NCBI GenBank assembly: GCA_013813145.1
Contig: JACCSE010000015.1
Span: forward strand, 1 to 12,424
Reading direction: 5' to 3'
Source: Gemmatimonadales bacterium
Lineage (GTDB): Bacteria > Gemmatimonadota > Gemmatimonadetes > Gemmatimonadales > GWC2-71-9
Length of the DNA stretch: 12,424 nucleotides
Below, piece by piece: positions 5,928 through 12,424 of this stretch; position 1 is the stretch's first letter; the number at the start of each line of letters is the position of its first letter. The notes under the pieces are model-generated. The model made no database searches. It had not been told where the DNA came from and saw only the letters and a program-made list of their open reading frames with translations. A program made the translations under genes and the position numbers.

Positions 5928-6515
5928 CTAGCGGGAGAACAGCTTGGGGAATTTGCCTCCATGCGTCAAGCCGTCAGCACTGCTCGCTTCTGCTATAGCC
6001 GTCAGCCCGCGCCGCCGCTTCCGTCCTGAAGTAGAAGCGGTCTGGCCGCGGGATGTCGGCAACGGCGCGGCAGCCGACCGGTAGATAGAAACGGCGCTGC
6101 CCATCCCCGACCCATCGGGTCCCCGGCGGATCGTCTGGTCGGTCTCCGCCGCGCGCGCCGCCGCAATCGTGTCCGGCGGGGCCGGCCGGCGCGGAATCCC
6201 GTCGACTCCTTCGATCGGCGCGGCGCAGGTGACATCGATCTGCATGGGCGTGTAAATCCCCAACGTCAGGAAGTTGACCAGGTAGTTCACCAAGCTCCGC
6301 CGGGTCTCGATCCGGGCCACCCCGGTGGGGCACCGGGCCTCGGTCTCCACGGTGCTGGGCGGGACGAGCCCGTAGATCCAGGCCGACGCGAAGGGTTTGC
6401 GGATCGTCTGCGGTCCAGGGGTGGCGCCGGTGTCGACCGTGGCATGGTAACAGCCGGCGAGGACGAACAGCGCGAGGGCGGCACCGGGTTGAACGGCGTG
6501 GGAGCGCTTCGGCAC
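5928..6515 (-). CDS. Bor/Iss-like lipoprotein, probably frameshifted near its C-terminus
   Basis: The protein starts with a lipoprotein signal, FVLAGC (Cys22). Residues 22-98 resemble phage lambda Bor and the Iss serum-resistance lipoproteins: GCYHATV, a middle segment ending in RIETRRSLVNYLVNFLTLG, then IYTP and DVTCA, with the Bor pattern 'T.Q.FVN......TLGIYTP.....C'. Bor itself is about 97 residues; this frame runs to 195. The last 55 residues (about 141-195) are Ser/Arg rich and look non-native, while an overlapping frame carries a coherent metal-binding-like tail (5974-6096). A single-base indel near 6096-6130 is likely. The start is GTG at 6513-6515, with GGGAG at 6524-6528. Bor-like proteins are outer-membrane lipoproteins; whether this one affects serum resistance is unknown. 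The cupredoxin gene follows 32 bases downstream. Confidence 0.72.
   Translation of the reverse strand: MPKRSHAVQPGAALALFVLAGCYHATVDTGATPGPQTIRKPFASAWIYGLVPPSTVETEARCPTGVARIETRRSLVNYLVNFLTLGIYTPMQIDVTCAAPIEGVDGIPRRPAPPDTIAAARAAETDQTIRRGPDGSGMGSAVSIYRSAAAPLPTSRGQTASTSGRKRRRGLTAIAEASSADGLTHGGKFPKLFSR
5974..6096 (-). other. out-of-frame Ada-like metal-binding tail of the Bor-like gene
   Basis: In the frame ending with the TGA at 5974-5976, the last 40 residues read RRFYLPVGCRAVADIPRPDR and then FYFRTEAAARADGYSRSEQC. This matches the small Cys-rich module found in Ada N-termini and at the ends of some nucleases, with the general form 'F/YH..GC......I...N.V.F.....A...GY.PC..C'. The first and last Cys and the aromatic, EA and GY positions are kept, but the third Cys of the usual PCxxC is Ser. 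No start codon or ribosome site is evident for a separate gene, so I read it as the true C-terminus of the Bor-like protein, displaced by a frameshift. Confidence 0.55.
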
Positions 6516-6544
6516 GTGGGGGTCTCCCGAAGGTGGCGAACAAG

Positions 6545-6550
6545 AATATA
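6545..6550 (-). promoter_or_regulatory. possible extended -10 promoter element for the Bor-like gene
   Basis: On the minus strand TGC-TATATT occurs 29 bases upstream of the GTG of the Bor-like gene, in otherwise GC-rich DNA. The TG-N-TATATT arrangement fits an extended -10 element for the housekeeping sigma. I see no convincing -35 box at 16-18 bases, so this rests on one element. Confidence 0.3.
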
Positions 6551-6588
6551 GCAGCCGTACGCGGATGCCCTTGGGCTTCCTGCAAGGC

Positions 6589-8856
6589 TCATTGAAGCCT
6601 CAGCCCCTCCTTGAGCTCCTCCGACACCTGCCGGGCCACCGAGTCCGCCCTCTCCGCCATCGCGCTGTCTCCCGCTTCGGCAAAGGCGCGCGCCGCGCCG
6701 TTGTAGACCACCGCGTAGAGCTGAAGGATCGAGCCCGACGGCTGGTCCACCCATCCGCGGGGCCGGTCGCGGGTGGCCGCGCGCCAGTGGTAGACGTCCC
6801 ACAGCAGCTTCTCGGTCCGTGGGACGTCGAGATAGCCGAGGCCTTGGGTCAGGACCACCGAGTCTCCCGCCGCCACGACGGGGCGGGGCAGGAGCTTGCG
6901 GACGAATCCCTGCGACAGGAGGTACGGGCTCAGTCCGAGCGTCTGGTCCGGATAGCCGCCGTCGCTCCAACTGAAGTAGATCGGGCGCTCGCCGAGGTTG
7001 TCGCGGATCAGGAAGATGGTGGCGAGATCCTGGCGCAGCAGCACGTCCTGCCCGAACCGCATGGAGATGCTGTCGAAGGCGATCCCGCCCTCGGGCGGAG
7101 CCCGCATGGCCTCCGGGAGGCTGTCGATCTCAGCCGGCTGAAGGCTCAGCGCCGGTTCCGCCGGCCGGGGCGGTGCCGGGAAGTTCTTCCACAGCGCCGC
7201 CGCCTTGCTCGGGTCGAACGCCGGGGTCTCCCGCCGGTGCAACTGCCGCAGGTGCCACTCGGTGTTCATCAGCGAGAGATTCGCCAGGGTCACGTCCCGC
7301 CGGATGCCTTCGACCTCCTGCGCGTACCAGAGCGGGAAGGTGTCGTTGTCGCCGGCGGTGATGAGGATGCCGTAGGGCTCCACCGACTGGAGCATGTCGT
7401 AGGCGAAGTCGCGGGCGATGGTCTCGTGGGCCCGGCTCGCCGTGACCCGGTTGCCGGCGAGCGGGATGAGGGAGAGGGCGAGCACCGGGCTGGCCGCGGC
7501 CCAGCGGCCGGCCGGCGTCCATTTGTCGCGGAAGAACTCCACGATCCCCTGCATCAGCGCGCCGAGCCCCAGGGCCACGAACAGCCCGAACGCGGAGAAC
7601 GAGCCCAGGAAGAAGTAGTCCCGCTCGCGGACCTCCCGAGGGAGCGACGCTTGGTCCGGATACTGGGAGAAGCCGTACTTGAAGTTCATGTAGAACACCA
7701 GCCCCAGCGTGAGCACGCCCAGCAGCGCGGCCGCGGCGAGACCGCCGCGCCGGTCCGACTTCCACAGCGCCCACAGTCCGCTCAGCCCCAGCACGGTGAA
7801 GAGCGCGGTCACGGCGGCGGACAGCCGGCTCCAGTCGCGGGCGAACTGCCAGGAGAAGTACTGCCAGAAGTTCGCGATCTGCCCCCCGAAGCTCGCCTGG
7901 CGTTCCAGCAGCGACGGCTTGCCGTACTGCACCCGGTTGAGCAGATCCATCAGCGCCTGGCTGAAGAGCCCGACCGGCTCCCCCTCGTTGATCGGCGGGA
8001 ACTGGCCCGCGCGAAGCGGGAGCCAGAGATAGTTGAGCGAGATCCCCACCACGACGGAAAGCAGGCCGAGGTAGACCAATGGATCCCGGGGCGTCCGCCA
8101 GACGGCCCAGCCGAGCACCCCCACGGTCGCGAGGCCGAGCACGATCCGTTGCGGGCCCTCGCCCCGGATCATCTCGAACCCTTCGCCGCTCACCGCGAGG
8201 AGCAGCGCCCAGAAGGTCACGATGGCCCAGGGCCGGAGCAGCACCCGCCAGTCGGTCCAGAGGATGTAGACCACGAGGGCAGGCAGGGCGAGGAAGCCCA
8301 TCAGGTGATTGGTCGAGGTCAGCGCCAGCACGTAGGCGATCAGCACCAGCCAGCGGTCCCGGTGGGTGCCCGCCTCGTCGTCGCCCCAGCGGACTACCAG
8401 CCACATGACGATGGCGATGGAGAGGAGCGAGACGGTGTACACCTTCTCGTTGACGGTGGACTGATTCCAGACGGTCCACGAGGTGGCGCCGACGAGCACG
8501 CCGCCCAGCGCCGCGCCGTAGCGCGCCCACCGGTTGGCCACGATGGCCCTGAGCCAGCGCTCCGCCACCAGGAACCAGAACCCCGCGGCCCCCGCGCTCG
8601 TGATCGCGGCGAACAGATTGATCCGGGTCGCGTACGACTCGGCGACCGGCAGCAGCCCGAAGGTGTGGGCGAGGACGATGAAGAGCGGGTTACCGGGCGG
8701 GTGGGGAATGCCGAGCACCCTGGCGGCCGCGATGTATTCCGAGGTGTCCCAGAACGCGGTGGTCGGCGCGAGCGTCGCCACGTAGATCAGGAGGACCAGG
8801 AGAAAGGCGGCAAAGGCCCAGAGGTACGGCGGCCGCTCCTGCTGCGTTGGATTCAT
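6589..8856 (-). CDS. DUF2723 membrane glycosyltransferase (GT-C fold, TMEM260/GT117-like)
   Basis: This 755-residue protein has a multi-helix N-terminal membrane domain (roughly residues 12-440) and a soluble C-terminal part. The first extracytoplasmic loop carries FWDTSEYIAAA (35-45), with D37 and E40 in the acidic position typical of GT-C enzymes, and then HPPGNPLF (52-59), the DUF2723 signature. Further family marks are NYLWLPLRAGQFPPINEGEP (275-294) and AGDNDTFPLWYAQEVEG (501-517). The human homologue TMEM260 is a protein O-mannosyltransferase (CAZy GT117), so transfer of a sugar from a lipid carrier to exported proteins is a fair inference; donor and acceptor are unknown. The ATG at 8854-8856 lies 10 bases after the purH stop with no clear ribosome site, suggesting reinitiation. 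It is probably the last gene of the operon. Confidence 0.9.
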   Translation of the reverse strand: MNPTQQERPPYLWAFAAFLLVLLIYVATLAPTTAFWDTSEYIAAARVLGIPHPPGNPLFIVLAHTFGLLPVAESYATRINLFAAITSAGAAGFWFLVAERWLRAIVANRWARYGAALGGVLVGATSWTVWNQSTVNEKVYTVSLLSIAIVMWLVVRWGDDEAGTHRDRWLVLIAYVLALTSTNHLMGFLALPALVVYILWTDWRVLLRPWAIVTFWALLLAVSGEGFEMIRGEGPQRIVLGLATVGVLGWAVWRTPRDPLVYLGLLSVVVGISLNYLWLPLRAGQFPPINEGEPVGLFSQALMDLLNRVQYGKPSLLERQASFGGQIANFWQYFSWQFARDWSRLSAAVTALFTVLGLSGLWALWKSDRRGGLAAAALLGVLTLGLVFYMNFKYGFSQYPDQASLPREVRERDYFFLGSFSAFGLFVALGLGALMQGIVEFFRDKWTPAGRWAAASPVLALSLIPLAGNRVTASRAHETIARDFAYDMLQSVEPYGILITAGDNDTFPLWYAQEVEGIRRDVTLANLSLMNTEWHLRQLHRRETPAFDPSKAAALWKNFPAPPRPAEPALSLQPAEIDSLPEAMRAPPEGGIAFDSISMRFGQDVLLRQDLATIFLIRDNLGERPIYFSWSDGGYPDQTLGLSPYLLSQGFVRKLLPRPVVAAGDSVVLTQGLGYLDVPRTEKLLWDVYHWRAATRDRPRGWVDQPSGSILQLYAVVYNGAARAFAEAGDSAMAERADSVARQVSEELKEGLRLQ

Positions 8857-8866
8857 GGGTCGTCGG

Positions 8867-10396
8867 TTAGTGGCGGAACTGGCGGTGGCCGGTCATGACC
8901 ATCGCGATGTCGTGGCGGTCGGCGGCCTCGACGATCTCGGGGTCGCGCACCGAGCCGCCGGGTTGGACGATGGCCGTCACGCCGGCGGCGGCGGCCTGCT
9001 CCACGCCGTCGGCGAACGGGAAGAAGCCGTCCGACGCGAGCACCGCGCCGGGCAGAGCGTGCTCTCCCTGCCGGGCCTTGTGGATGGCGAGGAAGACGCT
9101 GTCCACCCGGCTCATCTGGCCGGCGCCGATGCCGATCGCCCGCTCGTCCCGGGCGAGCAGGATCGCGTTCGACTTGACCGACGCGACCGCCGCCCAGGCG
9201 AAGCGGAGATCGGCCCACTCCCGCTCCGATGGCCGCAGTGCCGTGGCGACCGTCCACTCCTGGTCCGCGGGGTCGAACTCGAACTGGTCCTGCACCAGGA
9301 AACCGCCCCGCACCCGCTTGTAGTCAAGCGCCCGGGCGCCCCGGCTCACCGGCAGCTCCACGACGCGGAGCGCCTTCTTCGCCGCGAAGACCGCCAGCGC
9401 CTCCTCATGGAACGACGGAGCGACGACCACCTCGACGAACAGGTCGGCCATCGCCTGCGCGGTGGCGCGGTCCACTACCGTGTTGAACGCGATGACCGAG
9501 CCGAAGGCGGAGACCGGGTCGGTCGCGCGCGCCTTCCGAAAGGCCTCGGCGGCCGTGGCGCCGACCGCGATCCCGCAGGGAGTGGTGTGCTTGATGATGC
9601 CGCACGCCGGCCGGTTGGCCCAGCAGGCCACCGCCCACATCGCCGCGTCGACGTCCAGCAGATTGTTGAAGGAAAGCTCCTTCCCCTGGCGCTGGGTGAG
9701 GTCCCGCATTCCGCGCGGCTCCTCGGTGACGTACAGTCCGGCGCGCTGGACGGGGTTCTCACCGTAGCGAAGCGTCTGGACCCGCTCCATGGCCAGCCCG
9801 AGGCGAGCAGGGAGCCCGTCTTCCTTCGGGGTGAGATGGCCGGCGATGGCCGCGTCGTAGTCCGCCGTGTGGGCGAACACCTTGGCCGCGAACTCGCGCC
9901 GGACCTCGGGCCGGATGGGGCCCCGGCGGAGCAGCTCCAATACATCCGGATAGTCGGTCGGGTCCACCACCGGAAGAACGAACTCGTGATTCTTGGCCGC
10001 GGAACGAAGCATCGAGGGGCCGCCGATGTCGATGTTCTCCACCGCGTCGTCGAAGGTCACGCCGGGCCGGGAAATCGTCATCCGGAAGGGATACAGGTTC
10101 ACCGCGACCAGGTCGATCGGCACGATGCCGCGCTCCCGAACGGCCGCGAGATGCTCGGGCGAGTCGCGCCGGGCCAGCAGCGCGCCGTGGATGGCGGGGT
10201 GAAGGGTCTTCACCCGTCCGTCGAGCAGCTCGGGAAAGCCGGTGACTTCGTCCACCGACATGACCGGCACGCCCGCCCCGCGGAGCGCGGCGGCGGTGCC
10301 GCCGGTGGAGACGATCTCCCAGCCGAGCGCGGTAAGACCCTGCGCGAACGGGACAATCCCGCGTTTGTCGCTGACCGAGATCAGAGCGCGCGGCAT
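8867..10396 (-). CDS. purH: bifunctional AICAR formyltransferase / IMP cyclohydrolase
   Basis: PurH performs the last two steps of de novo IMP synthesis in the cytoplasm: 10-formyl-THF-dependent formylation of AICAR, then ring closure. The 509 residues match the usual length. The IMP cyclohydrolase domain (about 1-195) shows SVSDKRG (7-13), STGG (30-33), KTLHP (63-67), NLYPF (100-104) and ENIDIGGPSM (120-129). The transformylase domain shows RYGENPVQ (210-217), IKHTTPCG (268-275, with the catalytic Lys269-His270), GQMSRVD (426-432) and SDGFFPF (455-461). All key motifs are intact. The ATG at 10394-10396 begins the conserved MPRALISVSDK; the frame is open further upstream only as a shadow of purN. 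It lies 10 bases after the purN stop. Confidence 0.99.
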   Translation of the reverse strand: MPRALISVSDKRGIVPFAQGLTALGWEIVSTGGTAAALRGAGVPVMSVDEVTGFPELLDGRVKTLHPAIHGALLARRDSPEHLAAVRERGIVPIDLVAVNLYPFRMTISRPGVTFDDAVENIDIGGPSMLRSAAKNHEFVLPVVDPTDYPDVLELLRRGPIRPEVRREFAAKVFAHTADYDAAIAGHLTPKEDGLPARLGLAMERVQTLRYGENPVQRAGLYVTEEPRGMRDLTQRQGKELSFNNLLDVDAAMWAVACWANRPACGIIKHTTPCGIAVGATAAEAFRKARATDPVSAFGSVIAFNTVVDRATAQAMADLFVEVVVAPSFHEEALAVFAAKKALRVVELPVSRGARALDYKRVRGGFLVQDQFEFDPADQEWTVATALRPSEREWADLRFAWAAVASVKSNAILLARDERAIGIGAGQMSRVDSVFLAIHKARQGEHALPGAVLASDGFFPFADGVEQAAAAGVTAIVQPGGSVRDPEIVEAADRHDIAMVMTGHRQFRH

Positions 10397-10406
10397 GGCG
10401 GACGAA

Positions 10407-11012
10407 TCACGGGTGGGACTCCACAGGCTGGGGAAGCGGGACCGGCCGGCCGGCTGCCGCGGCAGCCAGCACCACGGCTGGGAGCAGCCGGTGCTCCGCC
10501 GCGAGGACGCGCGCGGCAAGACCCTCCGGGGTGTCTCCCGGCAGCACCGGGACCCGGGCCTGGGCCAGCACGGCGCCGCGGTCGTAGTGCTCGTCCACCA
10601 GGTGCACGGTGGCGCCGCTCTCCGGGGCGCCGCTCGCGAGGACGGCCTGGTGCACCCGGCGGCCATACATACCCGGCCCGCCGAAGGCGGGCAGGAGAGC
10701 GGGATGGATGTTCACGATCCGGTCGCGATACTTCGCGACGACCGCCGCGGGGACCAGCTTGAGATAGCCGGCGAGGACCACCAGGTCCACGCGGTGGCGC
10801 TCCAGCCACTCGAGCCATTCGCCCGGATCGCCGGCGTCGGCGAGCACGGTGGCCGGAACCCCGTGCTCGGCGGCGCGAGCGAGCGCGCCCGCGTCCGGAC
10901 GGTTGCTGAGGACCAGGACGACCCGTGCAGGCGCCCCCGGGCCCAGCGTGCGCAGCAACGCCTCGAGATTGCTGCCACGCCCCGACACGGCCACGGCGAT
11001 GCGCATGGTCAT
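10407..11012 (-). CDS. purN: phosphoribosylglycinamide (GAR) formyltransferase
   Basis: PurN transfers a formyl group from 10-formyl-THF to GAR in step 3 of de novo purine synthesis. The 201 residues carry the phosphate-binding SGRGSNLEALL (10-20), the catalytic N101 and H103 in NIHPALLPAF, and D140 in TVHLVDEHYDRG, matching the Asn-His-Asp triad of E. coli PurN. The later DTPEGLAARVLAAEH is also conserved. Two ATGs lie at 11010-11012 and 11004-11006; I keep the outer one, but MRIAVAVSGRGS from the inner is an equally good N-terminus and neither has a clear ribosome site. It sits between gmhB (55 bases upstream) and purH (10 bases downstream); pairing purN with purH keeps both folate-dependent purine formyltransferases together. 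Confidence 0.97.
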   Translation of the reverse strand: MTMRIAVAVSGRGSNLEALLRTLGPGAPARVVLVLSNRPDAGALARAAEHGVPATVLADAGDPGEWLEWLERHRVDLVVLAGYLKLVPAAVVAKYRDRIVNIHPALLPAFGGPGMYGRRVHQAVLASGAPESGATVHLVDEHYDRGAVLAQARVPVLPGDTPEGLAARVLAAEHRLLPAVVLAAAAAGRPVPLPQPVESHP

Positions 11013-11032
11013 GGCGGGGGAAGGTAATGGTA

Positions 11033-11056
11033 GCGGGGCAGCGGGGCGGCGGGGCA
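11033..11056. repeat. three tandem copies of an 8-base unit
   Basis: The plus strand reads GCGGGGCA, GCGGGGCG, GCGGGGCA in direct succession in the 55-base gap between gmhB and purN. One base differs in the middle copy. The unit is short and GC-rich, so replication slippage is the simplest origin; no regulatory role is implied. Confidence 0.6.
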
Positions 11057-11067
11057 GCGCTGGCGGG

Positions 11068-11619
11068 CTAGGGACGGCGCGTCAGAACCGAGTCCACTGC
11101 GGCGGGTAGATCGGGGGCGATCTGGATTTGCCGGGCCTGGGCACTCGCGGCGTCCTCAGTTCCGGCTCCGCTCAGCACCAGGATGCCGCGGCCGCCAAGG
11201 GCTTCAGCGGGGAGCACGTCGCGGAGCCGGTCGCCGATCCACCAGCTCGCCGCCGGGTCGATCCCGAAACGGTCGGCGGCGCGGTTATACAGGAGCAGGG
11301 CGGGCTTCCGGCAGTCGCAGGGGCCGGTCACGTCCGGATGGTGCGGGCAGAAGTAGTGGGCGTCGACGTGCGCGGCGTGGGGCTGGAGCAGCTCGTCCAG
11401 CCGGCGCTCGGTCGCGAGGTATTGCTGCTCGGTCACGAGCCCTCGCGCGATCCCGGATTGGTTGGTGACCACGACCACGGGAAGCGCGGCGCGGTTGAGC
11501 CGAGCAACCGCGTCTGCCGCGCCGGGAAGGAGCCGCATGCGGCCCGCGTCGGACAGGTACCCGGGATCCTCGATCAGCGTGCCGTCGCGGTCGAGGAAGA
11601 CCGCTGGCCTGCCGCTCAC
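11068..11619 (-). CDS. gmhB: D-glycero-D-manno-heptose 1,7-bisphosphate 7-phosphatase (HAD family)
   Basis: GmhB removes the 7-phosphate from heptose bisphosphate on the way to ADP- or GDP-heptose, used for LPS inner core or S-layer and other glycans. The 183 residues match the family. HAD motif I is DRDGTL (D10, D12), motif II is VTNQSG (51-56), the lysine motif is K105, and motif IV is GDRLRD (D130, D134). The GmhB-specific zinc loop is complete: C91, H93, C101, C103 in CPHHPDVTGPCDCRKP. Histidinol-phosphate phosphatase, a close relative, is the main alternative, but no histidine genes are near. The start is GTG at 11617-11619, overlapping the selA stop as GTGA, so translation is probably coupled. 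Confidence 0.92.
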   Translation of the reverse strand: MSGRPAVFLDRDGTLIEDPGYLSDAGRMRLLPGAADAVARLNRAALPVVVVTNQSGIARGLVTEQQYLATERRLDELLQPHAAHVDAHYFCPHHPDVTGPCDCRKPALLLYNRAADRFGIDPAASWWIGDRLRDVLPAEALGGRGILVLSGAGTEDAASAQARQIQIAPDLPAAVDSVLTRRP

Positions 11620-12424
11620 TCGCGGAGTGCTTCCACCAATGCCGCACCCACCGTTGCCGCGCTGTCCTCCGGCAGGGTGCGCGGATCGAGGAGCACCCGG
11701 CCTCCGCCGACCCGCGCGACCACCGCGGGGTCGCCGACCCGAAGCCGGAGGGCGAGCCCATCGGCGCCGAGCTCCCCCGGGCTGAGGGCGACGAGCGTCG
11801 TGGGAAGTACCGCGCTGGGAAAGGCGCCGCCGCCGACCGCCGATTCACCGGGCAGGAGCTCGGGCAGAAGCGCCGGAGGACAGGCGGCGGCGAGAAGCCG
11901 CGCCCGCCGCTCCAACTCCGCCGGCGGAAGCGTGAGCATCCGGAGAACCGGGACCGCGGCCACGGCGGTCGGCGGATCCCGATAGAGCACCAGCGTCGCC
12001 GCGAGGGCGGCGAAGGTCATCTTGTCGGCCCGCACCGCGCGGGCGATGGGATGCTCCCGGCAGCGCAGCACCAGCTCGCTCCGGCCGACGATGCAGCCGG
12101 CCTGCGGCCCGCCGAGCAGCTTGTCGCCGCTGAAGAGAACGAGGCCGGCACCCGCGCTCAGCGCCTCGGCGACGGTGGGCTCGCCGGTCAGACCCCAGGG
12201 CGAGAGGTCCGCGAGCAGCCCGCTGCCCACGTCGTACAGGTAGGGCACGCCGGCGTCCGTCGCGAGCCGCGCGAGAGCGGCCGGCTCCGGGCTGGCGACG
12301 AATCCGCGCTGCTCGAAATTGGACCGGTGCACGGTCAGGACGGCCGCCACGCCCCCGTCGAGGGCGCGGCGGTAGTCCTCGAGGTGGGTTCGGTTGGTGG
12401 TGCCTACCTCGCGGAGTCGGGCAC
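11616..12424 (-). CDS. selA: L-seryl-tRNA(Sec) selenium transferase, 5' end outside window
   Basis: SelA is the PLP enzyme that converts Ser-tRNA(Sec) to Sec-tRNA(Sec) with selenophosphate. The frame is open to the window edge and shows 268 residues, against about 460 for the full protein, so roughly the first 190 are missing. The visible part starts with RLREVGTTNRTHLEDY, a conserved SelA stretch. Then follow VHRSNFEQRGF, YLYDVGSG and SGDKLLGGPQAG, whose Lys (codon 12120-12122) is the PLP Schiff-base residue, and a C-terminal GGGAFPSAVLPT and RVGDPAVVARV. All look intact. Its TGA overlaps the gmhB start. Its presence implies that the organism makes selenoproteins; selB, selC and selD are not in this window. 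Confidence 0.96.
   Translation of the reverse strand, partial: ARLREVGTTNRTHLEDYRRALDGGVAAVLTVHRSNFEQRGFVASPEPAALARLATDAGVPYLYDVGSGLLADLSPWGLTGEPTVAEALSAGAGLVLFSGDKLLGGPQAGCIVGRSELVLRCREHPIARAVRADKMTFAALAATLVLYRDPPTAVAAVPVLRMLTLPPAELERRARLLAAACPPALLPELLPGESAVGGGAFPSAVLPTTLVALSPGELGADGLALRLRVGDPAVVARVGGGRVLLDPRTLPEDSAATVGAALVEALRE

Noticed and set aside
6565..8898. 777-residue open frame on the plus strand opposite the DUF2723 gene
   Set aside because: Arg/Pro/Gly/His-rich composition without domain motifs, antisense to a protein with clear family signatures; a by-product of high GC codon bias.
8855..10762. 635-residue open frame on the plus strand opposite purH and purN
   Set aside because: Low-complexity Arg/Gly-rich translation crossing two well-supported genes; no motif or plausible start site.
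11013..11067. Possible terminator or riboswitch between gmhB and purN
   Set aside because: The gap holds a GC-rich 8-base tandem repeat but no hairpin with a T-run and no purine riboswitch-like structure.

Overview
The window is high-GC bacterial DNA (77% GC by hand count at 7141-7200) with tightly packed genes, many GTG starts and several 4-base stop/start overlaps. The mix of a DUF2723 membrane glycosyltransferase, a selA/gmhB/purN/purH run, an ECF42 sigma factor operon and secreted lipoproteins fits a soil or freshwater Gemmatimonadota-type bacterium or a related diderm. This is an inference from gene style; there is no rRNA or other marker to settle it.

Layout. (1) 1-860, plus strand: the C-terminal end of an asparagine-synthase-like protein, overlapped by 4 bases by a Coq4-like gene. 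(2) 909-3493, minus strand: a four-gene ECF42 stress operon in the order DGPF/YCII protein, VOC (glyoxalase-fold) protein, DoxX-like membrane protein, ECF42 sigma factor. It is preceded by a near-perfect ECF42-type promoter, so the operon is probably autoregulated. (3) 3585-4857, a mixed patch: a secreted glycine-zipper protein, a crcB fluoride channel gene broken by an internal deletion, a tRNA-Ser(UGA), and a small zinc-ribbon/membrane protein of clearly lower GC. (4) 5005-6515, minus strand: a Bor-like lipoprotein whose C-terminal metal-binding-like segment lies out of frame, then a lipoprotein with two copies of a cupredoxin-like domain. (5) 6589-12424, minus strand: selA (5' end outside the window), gmhB, purN, purH and a DUF2723 glycosyltransferase, with gaps of -4, 55, 10 and 10 bases, so probably one transcript.

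How the genes work together. Region 5 combines de novo purine synthesis (PurN and PurH supply and use formyl-THF in making IMP), heptose precursor synthesis for LPS (GmhB), selenocysteine synthesis on tRNA(Sec) (SelA) and probable protein O-glycosylation at the cell envelope (DUF2723). Region 2 looks like a self-contained ECF42 response module with putative detoxification and membrane functions.

I do not see a CRISPR array, insertion sequence, toxin-antitoxin pair or phage module. The items most worth a second look are the ECF42 promoter and its DoxX/VOC cargo, the duplicated cupredoxin lipoprotein, the Bor-like gene with its out-of-frame zinc-binding-like tail, and the crcB deletion beside the tRNA gene.
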